Shown here: one piece after another, positions 12,992 to 22,474 of the stretch
How positions within the stretch are numbered: position 1 is the first letter of the stretch
Layout of the letters: each line of letters starts with the position of its first letter
Assembly: GCA_015350385.1 (NCBI GenBank)
Contig: WNKI01000003.1
Span: 1,769,730-1,833,729, forward strand
DNA from: Aculops lycopersici
Taxonomy: Eukaryota > Arthropoda > Arachnida > Trombidiformes > Eriophyidae
Direction of reading: 5' to 3'
Length of the DNA stretch: 64,000 nt
Translations under genes and position numbers: made by a program
Notes under the pieces: generated by a model
Databases searched by the model: none
Seen by the model: the letters and a program-made list of their open reading frames with translations, nothing else
Told to the model about the DNA's origin: nothing

Positions 12992-14102
12992 TTGCAGCCC
13001 TAAGTTTTGCCGATCGACTTCGCGGGTTCGCAGCCATTTCTGCATCTGATGGTTTCTTAACATGTTTGAATAACGATCGCCAATCGGTTCGTTTCTCCGA
13101 ACTAGCTGGCCTAATATATTCCATTGGATCGTTTGTCCTGATTCTATCATGTTGCCCTAAAAATTTAATTACCGGTTCATTTTGATCTATTCCAGTGAAA
13201 TGTCGTTTCACTATTCTATCCTCGAGTGAGTGAAATGTTAATATAGCTACAATTCCATAAGGATCTATCAGAACATCGCCATCCGTTTCCGTAGGAATCA
13301 GAAAGTCGCCAATTCTATTGAGTGCATAGTTGAGCTCATTAAGCTCATTGTTCACAAATATCCTCAAGGCTTGAAAGGTTTTTGTTGCCGGGTGAGAGTA
13401 TCTTCCCAATGAATCAATACCTTCTCCACAAACGGAAGCCACAACTTTCGCTAACTCTTGCGTTGTTTTTATCCTGCCAAGCAAGGTTCGTGCATCTATG
13501 ATGGCATTTGCAACTTTCAAAGACCTACGTTCCTCGCCGAGTCGCTTGATAATGATTTCTAAACTCTTTTGACTTAGATTGTTTACCACATCCTCTGCCT
13601 GTATGTCCGACTCGCAAGAGGTGTCCATCCTCATGTCTAATGGTCCCTTCATACTGATGGAGAATCCCCTCTCCCCGTTATCATACTGCATGGAAGAGGC
13701 TCCAAGGTCAAAGATGATCCCGTTGACACTGTTATATGAGATGCCACTTAGATGTATCTTATTAAATACTTGACTAAATTTTCCATGAACTGGTATCACA
13801 GTTTGGTTAATTCTTAATCTCTCGCACTTCTTTGCGACCTCAGCCGCTAATTCGTGAGCTTTCTCGATGGCGAGAGGATCTCTATCGACTGCAATCACCT
13901 TGATATTTTTGTTCGACTCTAGCAGTTTTCTTGTGTGCCCGCCTCCACCAAAAGTCATATCGATGAAAACTTTCCCATGGTCTGGGCGCATTATTTGTAG
14001 AATCTCTTCAGCCATGACCGGCACGTGAGAGAAGTGCCGCCTCGCAGACCATTGTATGCGCCTGATTATCATCGCGAATATATTGTTATACTTCTGTTTC
14101 AT
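12975..14102 (-). CDS. METTL15: Probable mitochondrial 12S rRNA N4-cytidine methyltransferase METTL15
   Basis: This is a member of the RsmH/MraW family, which methylates N4 of a cytidine in the small-subunit rRNA decoding region; the animal nuclear copy acts in mitochondria. From ATG 14102 the product has 375 residues (human about 407). The first ~22 residues are Arg-rich and lack acids (MIIRRIQWSARRHF), as in a mitochondrial presequence. Family motifs follow in order: HVPVMAEEIL at 26-35, the S-adenosylmethionine loop DMTFGGGGHT at 48-57, AVDRDPLA at 71-78, FDLGASSMQ at 131-139, RGFSI...GPLDMRMD at 145-160, and FHSLEDR at 290-296. The frame stays open upstream but only from a TTG, so ATG 14102 (or the internal ATG 14072) is preferred. 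It is divergent from DCTN1, with only 252 bp between the start codons. Confidence 0.95.
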   Translation of the reverse strand: MKQKYNNIFAMIIRRIQWSARRHFSHVPVMAEEILQIMRPDHGKVFIDMTFGGGGHTRKLLESNKNIKVIAVDRDPLAIEKAHELAAEVAKKCERLRINQTVIPVHGKFSQVFNKIHLSGISYNSVNGIIFDLGASSMQYDNGERGFSISMKGPLDMRMDTSCESDIQAEDVVNNLSQKSLEIIIKRLGEERRSLKVANAIIDARTLLGRIKTTQELAKVVASVCGEGIDSLGRYSHPATKTFQALRIFVNNELNELNYALNRIGDFLIPTETDGDVLIDPYGIVAILTFHSLEDRIVKRHFTGIDQNEPVIKFLGQHDRIRTNDPMEYIRPASSEKRTDWRSLFKHVKKPSDAEMAANPRSRSAKLRAAIKIKN

Positions 14103-14354
14103 ATACCAGTACTTTTTGTTATCTTCCAATATAAGTTGTAAGTACCATTTTGCAAAGTCACCATTTCGACAACAATGAACATGGTCGTAAATTGATGCGC
14201 GTGGAACTTTGCGCGGCGTGGAAAATCAGCTGTGCGATTTGAACTTGTTCGAAGTTTGTTTTTTGCAGTTGTAAGGTGACGATGATCTCGCACTAATTTG
14301 TATGAAGCCATATTAAATTTTATCTTATATTTATGCTGAAATATCAACCAAAAG
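14103..14354. promoter_or_regulatory. Short divergent promoter spacer between METTL15 and DCTN1
   Basis: Only 252 bp separate the two start codons, so both promoters must fit here unless 5' UTR introns exist. No open frame encoding a CAP-Gly domain is present in it, which matters for reading the shortened DCTN1 gene. Bidirectional promoter function is inferred from layout. Confidence 0.6.
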
Positions 14355-16766
14355 ATGTCTGATAAGTCAAGATTACCATCAAAGATGCCCAGTAGGCTAC
14401 CGTCTGGCCTCTCAAGGTTGCCAGCCGCCTCAAGACCTGGAGCCACAAAACCTCCTGCAACAACTGCATCATCTGCCTCGGCATCTCAAGCTCCAGCAAG
14501 AACAACAACTTCAGGAGGTCACGTGACAACCAAACCAACCCAATTTGCGCCAACAGCGACCGCAAAACCAACAGTATCAGCCCCAACAATGGCCCCTAAG
14601 ATAGAACAAACAGTAAAATCTGAACAAATTAAGCCAGCAACAGAGGCACCCACTGTTTCGATCCCACCTGAAGGTTCAACTACAGGTCCAACGACTACTA
14701 TATCGGCGCCCAAAATCTCCACCTCTGTAGCACCACCTCCACCACATAATCAACAGCAAGCGCAAATATCCGATACTTTTCCAACACCTGATCCAGTTGC
14801 AACTACACGGAAGGAAGCCAATGATGGAGCCCCACTAAACTGGGCAGAGATTGAGGCCAAGTACAAGCGAGATATCGAGATTCTTACAGAATCTGCTGAA
14901 ATGGCTACTATCGATAAGGAGATCGCCGAAGAGAAATTAGACAATTGTGAGCGGGAATTGCAGACAATCAAAGATCAACTTGCCGAAGCGAGTCTACAGA
15001 TAGAAATGATGAAGCGCGAGCATCAGATGGACCAGCCGGTTGGTGCTGGATCAAGTGAATCAACAGTCACAGTGCTACAACTTCAGAAGGTGGAGGAGCA
15101 GAACGAGTTATTGAAGCAAGCAATTGTTAAATTACGCGATATTTCAACTAAAGACAAGCAAGCTCTAGAAGATCTTCAGATTGAACATGAAGAAGTCCAA
15201 GAAAAACTGTTGGATCTGGAAGAGAGAGAGCAAAAGTACTTGGAACAGATAAAGGTTTTCCAAGAACAAATCGATATTAGTCATAGTGCTCAAGAGATGG
15301 TTGAGAAGCTTACTCAACAAAAGACAGCTCTCGAAGATGCCTTAAAGGAGAAGGATGAAGAGCTGGATACTATGGAGAAGCTTCGAGATTTGAATGACCA
15401 AATCATTGAGAATGCAAGAATCAATGAAATTGAACTGACAGGTGAGCTCGACAAGTTGAGGTCTGAGTACTCGGCTTTGACCATCAAGCGAAGAGACATG
15501 GAAGATTACCTGTCTGATCAGGAACGCTCATTGTCTAAGCTTAAAGAGGAGAATAGAGTTTTGGTCGAGCAGATAGCCAGGTTAAGAGATCAATTCAAGG
15601 AGGGTGAATCGATTGAACAACAGAAACATCAGATTGAAAATGTCGCCTACAAGTTGAACTTTTCCGAGTCGAAGATGGCGGAGAAAGAGGCAGAAATTGC
15701 TAGGTATAGACGAAACCTTGCTGAAGTTGAGGAACAGATGAATAATCTATCTCTCATAACCAAGGAACAATCAGCTAAGATTGATGAGCTTAAAATTCAA
15801 AATGATACGCAAACCAGTGAGATATCTGAACTACAAAGAGCCTTGAAGAAGAAGATGGAGGAAGTGAGTGAACTCGAAATTAGACGTGATATGGCAGAGA
15901 AGAAGTTGCAATCCCTACAGAAAGATTCGGAAACGAAGGTGGCGAATCTAACTAGAATCATCGAGACAATGAAAGGTGTAGAAGTGCAACATGAGGAGGA
16001 GATTCAAAGGTGGATGGATGACTACGAGGAGATTGAGAAGGATCGTAGACAGTTGAGAGAGCAACTTAACAAGAGCAATAGATCATTGGAGAGATCAATG
16101 CAAGCAGGTAATAATTCCATGGCCCATGATGCCAGTTTGGCTAGCCTGGGTATAAGCTTCCAAACAGCCGCCTCGTCTCCAGGTGATCACACCCATCACC
16201 ACCACCACCACTCTCAGCATCATCAATCACAACGAGAACAGCAACATCAACAAGCTGATCCAAACATATCACTAAATTTGCAATCATCCTCCAGGTCTAC
16301 ATCGATTTGTTCAACTGCTGGCCCGGTGAGACAAATGTCATTTGGTCCCGATATGGATGACTCGATCCTCATATCGAAGCTTAAGGATTTGAGTACAGCT
16401 TTCGATAGGGTTAATAGAAAGAACTATGAATTGGAGATGGAGTTGGCCTTCCGTGAATTGGATAACAAGATCCCGCCATACAATGGATCTCAAGTGTCCC
16501 AATATTACGACATTGATCGCGCTAGAGGCATACAAACAGAAATCCAAAAACTTAAGCGAGAGATTCGGGCTGCAATGATCAATCAAAAGATATGCCCAAG
16601 GTCTCGTCAGATAACATCTGTATTGCGTTCCGAGCGATTCAACAACTCCAAACTGGCTCTCAAGTTTCAAGCTTTAGAAAACGAGGCAACTGCTTTGATG
16701 TCAAGCTCGACATTAGCTCGATCTAGACCCAAGATGCCATTGCTTCAGTCCACCCCTGTGAAATAA
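14355..16766 (+). CDS. DCTN1: Dynactin subunit 1 (p150/Glued), CAP-Gly-less short form
   Basis: Dynactin p150 links cytoplasmic dynein to cargo and microtubules. The 803-residue frame starts at ATG 14355. Residues 1-~150 are Ser/Pro/Thr/Ala-rich and basic at the start, with three SRLP motifs (5-8, 13-16, 20-23). A long coiled coil from about 158 matches the second half of dynactin's CC1: EMATIDKEIAEEK, VEEQNELLKQAIVKLRDIS, AQEMVEKLTQQKTALEDAL and LRDLNDQIIENARINEIEL all resemble human DCTN1. A further coiled coil at about 420-585 corresponds to CC2, followed by a His-rich linker and a helical C-terminus. The N-terminal CAP-Gly domain, the first part of CC1 and the globular domain between CC1 and CC2 are not encoded; human p150 is about 1,278 residues. 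The gene is intronless as far as I can see. A retained, streamlined gene is more likely than a pseudogene because the frame is intact. Confidence 0.9.
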   Translation: MSDKSRLPSKMPSRLPSGLSRLPAASRPGATKPPATTASSASASQAPARTTTSGGHVTTKPTQFAPTATAKPTVSAPTMAPKIEQTVKSEQIKPATEAPTVSIPPEGSTTGPTTTISAPKISTSVAPPPPHNQQQAQISDTFPTPDPVATTRKEANDGAPLNWAEIEAKYKRDIEILTESAEMATIDKEIAEEKLDNCERELQTIKDQLAEASLQIEMMKREHQMDQPVGAGSSESTVTVLQLQKVEEQNELLKQAIVKLRDISTKDKQALEDLQIEHEEVQEKLLDLEEREQKYLEQIKVFQEQIDISHSAQEMVEKLTQQKTALEDALKEKDEELDTMEKLRDLNDQIIENARINEIELTGELDKLRSEYSALTIKRRDMEDYLSDQERSLSKLKEENRVLVEQIARLRDQFKEGESIEQQKHQIENVAYKLNFSESKMAEKEAEIARYRRNLAEVEEQMNNLSLITKEQSAKIDELKIQNDTQTSEISELQRALKKKMEEVSELEIRRDMAEKKLQSLQKDSETKVANLTRIIETMKGVEVQHEEEIQRWMDDYEEIEKDRRQLREQLNKSNRSLERSMQAGNNSMAHDASLASLGISFQTAASSPGDHTHHHHHHSQHHQSQREQQHQQADPNISLNLQSSSRSTSICSTAGPVRQMSFGPDMDDSILISKLKDLSTAFDRVNRKNYELEMELAFRELDNKIPPYNGSQVSQYYDIDRARGIQTEIQKLKREIRAAMINQKICPRSRQITSVLRSERFNNSKLALKFQALENEATALMSSSTLARSRPKMPLLQSTPVK

Positions 16767-16826
16767 ACTTGAAGGTCTATTGATCTTGAACGAATCTGTA
16801 TCGTTATTGATTGATTTTATTCGAGT

Positions 16827-18050
16827 TTAGCTAGCCACTTCCGTATAGAATCCCTTGAAGATCTTGACAAACAATGAGCCAGGCATGCGTTCACACATGA
16901 ACAGTCTTACCCGATTCATATATAGCTTAGCCCTAGCTCTCTCCTCCTCTTTTGTCGTTTGCTTATCCGTATTCTCTCCAGAGTTGGAATCCTTCAGGTA
17001 TTGCCAAATGTCACTGAGCACAGAGAACACTTCATTTGATGTTAAATGAGGAATGACCTCGACTATAAGAGCTAGTGGTTTGGGGATCAACCCCGAGTTA
17101 GCGAGAGGTGGTATCAACCTTGATGTTGATACTATCTTGTCACCTGGAGTACTTGTTGTGGCCGAAGCCCATAGGGCAATGTGTGCAGCTAGTAAAGCTT
17201 TTACGAGGACCAGGCATGTCTTGAGACACTGACTTGCACCGATCAATTCGTATAGATCCCAAAAGGGCGGGACTTGCTCAAAACGCCTCAAGATGCTTAA
17301 ATTTTTCTCATTTATAACCCGAAGCGCCTCGTCAGTGGGCCAGAATGTCTTGTCGAATACTACTGGGCAATGAAATTCTACAAAGAGTATGGCAAAGTCT
17401 TCAATCGATACGATGCTAGACTTGAATGCCTCCACTAAAAGGTACCTATTGATAGATTGCTTGTCAGGTTTAGTATTACTCTCGGTTGGTCCTTCGTCAT
17501 CGGATTTCAATTTGTTCCTATTATTTGTCGAAGTCTTGACGTCATGAACATAATTTGGGAGCCTTCTGAACCTGTGACCGAGTGTGACTTTGAGATTCTC
17601 TTTAGATAGGCTTGTGAATTCATAATCAACTCTATTACCATACTCTAATTTATCACTAATGAGTTCGGGATCTATGTTTTCATTAAACAGGTGTCCATAG
17701 GCCAGGGTTCTTTCCAGAAGTGCTCGACACAAGATATGCGATGATACGCTTTTAGATCTAATAGTACTCATACAACTTAAGGTGGTGTGTATATAACTGA
17801 GGGTCTCAGGAAAGTTGTCATTCTCACGTTCAAGTAATAGAAAGAAACAAGTTGCTAGAGCGGTGCATAACTTGTGTGTTGTACTGATTGAGATCTTCTT
17901 TTCATCGGTTTTCTCTAAGGATTTATAACAGAGCTTCAATAATTTGGATAAAGAGACAAAGTCCACCTTAGCAGCGCATAGTTTGTCAACTAATAATTGG
18001 CTGATATTAGCTAAGTCGCCTCGGTCGGCTGCTCCAGGTATGCTGCCCAT
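16827..18050 (-). CDS. Conserved-looking alpha-helical protein, function unknown
   Basis: I do not recognise this 407-residue protein. It starts at ATG 18050 (MGSIPGAADRGDLAN) and is leucine-rich and predicted all-helical throughout, without signal peptide, membrane span, repeats of fixed length or catalytic motif. An acidic, Asn/Lys-rich loop at about 170-200 splits it in two. The C-terminal half has the strongest character, with EQVPPFWDLYELIGASQCLK and VEVIPHLTSNEVFSVLSDIW, as in HEAT/ARM-like scaffold proteins. A resemblance to the C-terminal part of a large Integrator-type scaffold subunit crossed my mind but is too weak to name. It is convergent with DCTN1 (60 nt between stop codons) and divergent from Vps18. 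Confidence 0.85.
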   Translation of the reverse strand: MGSIPGAADRGDLANISQLLVDKLCAAKVDFVSLSKLLKLCYKSLEKTDEKKISISTTHKLCTALATCFFLLLERENDNFPETLSYIHTTLSCMSTIRSKSVSSHILCRALLERTLAYGHLFNENIDPELISDKLEYGNRVDYEFTSLSKENLKVTLGHRFRRLPNYVHDVKTSTNNRNKLKSDDEGPTESNTKPDKQSINRYLLVEAFKSSIVSIEDFAILFVEFHCPVVFDKTFWPTDEALRVINEKNLSILRRFEQVPPFWDLYELIGASQCLKTCLVLVKALLAAHIALWASATTSTPGDKIVSTSRLIPPLANSGLIPKPLALIVEVIPHLTSNEVFSVLSDIWQYLKDSNSGENTDKQTTKEEERARAKLYMNRVRLFMCERMPGSLFVKIFKGFYTEVAS

Positions 18051-18497
18051 TGTTCGCGTAAAATCACAGGCAAGCTTGGAGTTTTGACGATTTAAAACCT
18101 CACTAATTTATGATAGTCTGAATTTCATAATATGTATTCATATATAATATAGGATCGCTGATTCTAAATTAATATGTCAATATTTATTCCTAGAAGAAGG
18201 AAGAGTTCGCGATCATTGAGAGATAAAGTTCGATGGTTTCAAGATGCACGCATTTTTCCAACACAAGGTAATAACTAGAAAGCGATGCTGTGGTGCATGG
18301 CACTCACTCTGATTCAACGCGGCACGCAAAGAGGCGAACTGATTCATTCAAGACTTTTTTATCGAACAGCTGATAATCATTATTGACAGCTGACACTTGT
18401 CTCGAGATAATCAACCTATTAATTATCATCATAATTTCTTCACAATTAGCCTTAGCAGTCCGTTAATCGTTTGAAATTGTAATATTTTGGTTCCATC
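18051..18497. promoter_or_regulatory. Divergent promoter spacer between the helical-protein gene and Vps18
   Basis: This 447-bp spacer contains the 5' ends of two divergent genes and no open frame of note. No clear TATA box is seen at a suitable distance from either start codon. Bidirectional use is inferred from layout. Confidence 0.55.
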
Positions 18498-21400
18498 ATG
18501 AGTTATTTAGATGAATTTGGCCGAAGTAGGCCAGGTTCATCCACTCCGCCCATCGGGTCGCCAAACTTTGGCTACATGGACAACATTGCACAATCCTATC
18601 GAAGTAATCAATTTCGACCACCCTCGCCTATATCACAACCTCAAAGAAATAAATCCAATGATGGCCAGTCACTGTTCAAGCGCCACAAGGTTGAATTCGC
18701 ACCAGACGAGCCTATCACTCATCTGGCTACTGGTAGGGGCAAAGTTATACTTGCATCCAAAGATAAGAAAGTTATGTCGATAGATACAACCTCAAGTAAG
18801 CAAACTGACTGTGATGTAGCTCGATGCTTAGGAGCCCGACTGGCCCAAGCAAGAGTCCATAGATTATTTGTAGATCCCACTGGAAAATTTACTCTAATTA
18901 GTTTAGTCTTTGCCTCGGATAATCAACCGATGGAAAATCTGCTACACGTGAAGCAAGTCCAGAGTTTACCTAGATTGAAGAGTCATCTCATCACTTCAGT
19001 CGCATGGAATCATCCAAAAACAAACTCAGCCGTCAATACTGGTAGCTCCACATCAACAGGAACTATTTTATTAGGAACAAGCAAAGGTTTAGTCCTGCAG
19101 ACTGAATTCACCCATAGCGACGAAACCAAGTTCTTTCCTCTAGGTCCAGGACCGAGGCAATATGTGAAGGAAGTTTTTGATGTCGGCCAAGATGCCGGAC
19201 CTATCACTGGAATCGAGTATCACCAGATTCCCTCAGTATCATCAACTGAGAAATCTTTTGTTATCATTGTTTGCACCAACAATAGACTTTACCGAATGGC
19301 TGGTAGCGTGTCTGCAACCACAGACCCACCACCACTGCACCTGATATTTGCTCAAAACTCAACCAATTACAAAGAGGTACCAGGGAGATTTACAAACTCG
19401 AAATTGGACTTCTTCTACCCAAATGCAAATTCTCCACCCACAAGATTCGCGTGGCTCACCGAACCTGGCGTGATGACTGGCGAACTGCATACCATCTTAA
19501 GTGCCTGCAAGGTCTCATTTGAGTCCAATGAAGATATCAATATTATTCCTTATAATGCTCCTAGAGAAAGTCCAGACGAGTTGCCACTATCATCTAGTAC
19601 ACCTTCCGGTGCTAGTCCACTGTTTAGCTCGATGGCCGCCTACTATGACAAACCAATTTCAATGGTTGTGACAAATTTCCATGTTATTGTCCTATTTCGA
19701 CACTGTATACGAGCCATTTGCATATTGAACGATGTCACTATTTATGAAGAGTACTTTTCAACCAAGTACGGTAACATTCTGGGTATGTGTAAGGATGCCA
19801 TCAAGAACGTTATATGGGTCTATTGCGAGCGAGCCATCTTCCGGTACAAGATCTCAAATGAGAATAAGAACATCTGGAAAATCTATCTAGATCAGAAGAG
19901 ATTTGATCTAGCCAAGAGGTATAGTTCGGGTGATGAGAACAACTACGATCGGGTTATTTGCGAGGAGGCGCTACATTATTTTAAGCTAAAGGATTACGAA
20001 AAGAGCGCCGAGATTTTTGCTCGAAGCAAAAAACCTTTCGAAGATGTATCGTTGATGTTTATGGAGGTCAAGAGTTTTCAAGCACTCAAAAAATACCTGA
20101 TGATTAGAATGGAACGATTCGATCCGAACCAGATGACTCAGCTAACTATGACCTTAGCTTGGCTCATGGAAATCATAATATCCTCAATAAGTGTCCTCAA
20201 GACCAAGCCGGCAACTGACAGGAGTTTAGAGGAACTCGAAGAGCTATACTCTGAACTAGATACATTGTTGGAGAACAAACAGGTGGTCGATTGTTTGGCT
20301 AAACATTCCAAGCTATTCTATGGTATTATCAGAAACTATTCAGACTGGAAGACTTATATCTTGGTTGCCAAGTTGATCCATGATTACGATAAAGTGATAC
20401 AGTGTTACTTCGATAGAGGCGAGTACGATCGAGCCTTGGAGATAATGCGAATAGTCAAAAGGAATGAGTTATTTTACAAATATGGACACATGCTAATGAA
20501 ACAAAAGCCAAAAGAGCTTGTCGACGCACTAATAGAGCAGCCAAACATCTCTCCATCTAAGCTAATACCTTTGCTTATCCAAGAGAATCCATACTTCAAC
20601 AAGTGCAACGAAACCATACGTTACCTAGAGTATTGTGTCAAGGTGCGAGGGACCGATAATAAGGTTATTCATAACTACCTATTTGAGCTATATGCTCGTT
20701 ATAGGAGTGAGGATGTTTTGATGGACTATCTGGAACAACAGATACCAACCGATGGAACTCAACAATATTATCTAGATCTTCAGTTGTGTTTAAGGTTATG
20801 CACCGAACTCAAGCTCACTAAAACTTGTGTCACCCTTTACTCATTGATGGGTTTATACGATGAGTCACTAAATCTAGCGCTTAGTTTTGACATTGAGCTT
20901 GCCAAGGGCATTGCAAAGAGGGCAGATTCAGACGATCATCAGAAGAGGTTGTGGTTGGCAATTGCCGAGCATGTACTCACTAGGGATCTAGACATTAAGA
21001 TAGCGACTAATCTTTTGAAAGAGAGTAGATTATTGAAAATTGAGGACATATTACCCTTCTTTCCAGACTACACTACTATTGATTATTTCAAAGTGGCCAT
21101 AACCCAATCGCTACAAGATTATAAAAATCAAATTGAGTTGCTAAAGGACGGAACTTACGAGGTAATTGCAGATCAAATTAGAAGTGAGATCAAAGCTTTC
21201 AGAAATAGGTACTCCATCATAAAACTGGGCCAGCGTTGCGAGATTTGTTCAAAAAACTTATTTACACGAACATTCTACGTGTTTCCCTGTGGCCACCTGT
21301 TTCATAGCGATTGTATAATCAAAGAATTGATATCAATTGATCCCCACTACAAGGACATCGGTCAAAAGTTGAAACAATTGACTTTAGATGGTTCCAATCT

Positions 21401-21698
21401 AGCTACAAATAACCTTAATAACAGGCCAATGAGTCACAATCGAAATCAAAACTTTCTAGTCAACTCAATATCATCGCAAAACAACCGATTTAACACCAAT
21501 ATCAATTTGATGAACAGTGTTAATTATGTAACAACTTTAACTAATAATGTGACATCGCCACCGGCCATTGAGAACAAAGAGAAGATTGTCCATGATTTGG
21601 ATCAAATAATATCAAGTGAGTGCATCTACTGCGGCAGCCTACTGCCCTCCTACATTGATAGGCCACCGCCAAGAGCAATCATGGAAAGCGACGAGTGA
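18498..21698 (+). CDS. VPS18: Vacuolar protein sorting 18 (deep orange), HOPS/CORVET core
   Basis: Vps18 is a core subunit of the HOPS and CORVET tethering complexes, which drive endosome and lysosome fusion. The 1,066-residue single-exon frame starts at ATG 18498. Residues ~60-420 fit the Pep3/Vps18/deep-orange beta-propeller. Residues ~450-890 are the clathrin-heavy-chain-like helical solenoid (YNDRV/CEEALHYFKLKDYEKSA region, CYFDRGEYDRALEIMR, LMGLYDESLNLAL). A C-terminal RING-like zinc finger begins at residue 914 with CEICSKN, continues with FPCGHLFHSDCI, and is completed by ECIYCGSLLP about 100 residues later. That split RING with a long insertion is also seen in human Vps18; here the insertion is Asn-rich. 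Length is close to the usual ~970-1,000. Confidence 0.97.
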   Translation: MSYLDEFGRSRPGSSTPPIGSPNFGYMDNIAQSYRSNQFRPPSPISQPQRNKSNDGQSLFKRHKVEFAPDEPITHLATGRGKVILASKDKKVMSIDTTSSKQTDCDVARCLGARLAQARVHRLFVDPTGKFTLISLVFASDNQPMENLLHVKQVQSLPRLKSHLITSVAWNHPKTNSAVNTGSSTSTGTILLGTSKGLVLQTEFTHSDETKFFPLGPGPRQYVKEVFDVGQDAGPITGIEYHQIPSVSSTEKSFVIIVCTNNRLYRMAGSVSATTDPPPLHLIFAQNSTNYKEVPGRFTNSKLDFFYPNANSPPTRFAWLTEPGVMTGELHTILSACKVSFESNEDINIIPYNAPRESPDELPLSSSTPSGASPLFSSMAAYYDKPISMVVTNFHVIVLFRHCIRAICILNDVTIYEEYFSTKYGNILGMCKDAIKNVIWVYCERAIFRYKISNENKNIWKIYLDQKRFDLAKRYSSGDENNYDRVICEEALHYFKLKDYEKSAEIFARSKKPFEDVSLMFMEVKSFQALKKYLMIRMERFDPNQMTQLTMTLAWLMEIIISSISVLKTKPATDRSLEELEELYSELDTLLENKQVVDCLAKHSKLFYGIIRNYSDWKTYILVAKLIHDYDKVIQCYFDRGEYDRALEIMRIVKRNELFYKYGHMLMKQKPKELVDALIEQPNISPSKLIPLLIQENPYFNKCNETIRYLEYCVKVRGTDNKVIHNYLFELYARYRSEDVLMDYLEQQIPTDGTQQYYLDLQLCLRLCTELKLTKTCVTLYSLMGLYDESLNLALSFDIELAKGIAKRADSDDHQKRLWLAIAEHVLTRDLDIKIATNLLKESRLLKIEDILPFFPDYTTIDYFKVAITQSLQDYKNQIELLKDGTYEVIADQIRSEIKAFRNRYSIIKLGQRCEICSKNLFTRTFYVFPCGHLFHSDCIIKELISIDPHYKDIGQKLKQLTLDGSNLATNNLNNRPMSHNRNQNFLVNSISSQNNRFNTNINLMNSVNYVTTLTNNVTSPPAIENKEKIVHDLDQIISSECIYCGSLLPSYIDRPPPRAIMESDE

Positions 21699-21954
21699 TA
21701 GTTGGTTGCTTGGCTTGATCAGCTTATATTGTGGGTGCGAGCGTCGGTTGATTAAATTTTAAGATTGATTATTATGAATCTATTTCCGGCAACAATTGCT
21801 GCCATATAGTTGCAAGCTTTTTTTATTACAATCGTGATCTATCAATTCCCATTCCCCTGAATATCAATAGTTAGCTCGTTGCTGGCCCCTTGTAAGGCCC
21901 ATCTTGCGTTGCCCCAAGCTTGCTGTGTTGGTTTGTCACTTTTGCTTGCTGCCA

Positions 21955-22296
21955 TTAGTTGGCCTCACTAGCAGCTCTCCTAGCATTGAAATTGCCCATT
22001 TGCTGGCCATTAGGTTGCATCATGTTGCTGTTGCTGCCGAAGCCAGGTTGTTGTAGTTGTTGTTGTTGGGGTAGTTGATTTTGTAGTTGCTGTTGCATCG
22101 GCAATCTATTCTGCAGTTTCACCTCATTCAAGAGGTCAGGGTAGGTGCGGATGATGTCCAATGCCCTTCGCCTGGCAACCTCTCGCATGATTCCATCGAA
22201 AATACACGTGCCGGTCGGAATTTGAGCCGCTAGTAGGATGATGGTGAAGGTTGTTGCGATGGCCAGTAAGCTTGTGCTGCTTCGAGAGATTTGCAT
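21955..22296 (-). CDS. Small secreted Gln-rich protein, possible peptide precursor
   Basis: I do not recognise the family. From ATG 22296 the product is 113 residues. Residues 1-~30 are a good signal peptide (STSLLAIATTFTIILLAAQ) ending near PTGTC. The first mature part is charged and helical (FDGIMREVARRRALDIIRTY, with a tribasic RRR at 42-44). Residues 66-84 are Gln-rich, and the tail has a dibasic RR at 106-107. The frame is open three codons further upstream, from a GTG that follows a splice-acceptor-like TTGTAG; together with a donor-like CAG/GTGAAT near 22406 this suggests a 5' UTR intron. A TATA box lies about 170 bp upstream. Secretion is well supported; a hormone or neuropeptide role is speculation. 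Confidence 0.6.
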   Translation of the reverse strand: MQISRSSTSLLAIATTFTIILLAAQIPTGTCIFDGIMREVARRRALDIIRTYPDLLNEVKLQNRLPMQQQLQNQLPQQQQLQQPGFGSNSNMMQPNGQQMGNFNARRAASEAN

Positions 22297-22464
22297 CTTG
22301 TCCACCTACAACTTTCTTTGACTGGCCTCCTGAATGAAAATTTATTAACACTTGATAGATTGGGGTTACTGTTCACGAAGTGCGAGTTGACTTTGAAATT
22401 TACCGCTAGGATTCACCTGTTTGATGCGTTTGTTGTGTGCGACCAAGAGAGAGGCGAAGAAAAG

Positions 22465-22474
22465 CTTATATACC
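22465..22474 (-). promoter_or_regulatory. TATA box of the small secreted protein gene
   Basis: On the minus strand the sequence reads GGTATATAAGC, a strong TATA element. It sits about 170 nt upstream of ATG 22296. A transcript starting ~30 nt downstream would run through the possible 5' UTR donor near 22406. This is one of the few classical TATA boxes I can place against a gene in the window. Confidence 0.5.

Noticed and set aside
14355..16766. DCTN1 as a processed retro-copy
   Set aside because: All neighbours are equally intronless, the frame is intact over 803 codons, and the missing parts are internal as well as terminal, unlike a 5'-truncated retro-copy.
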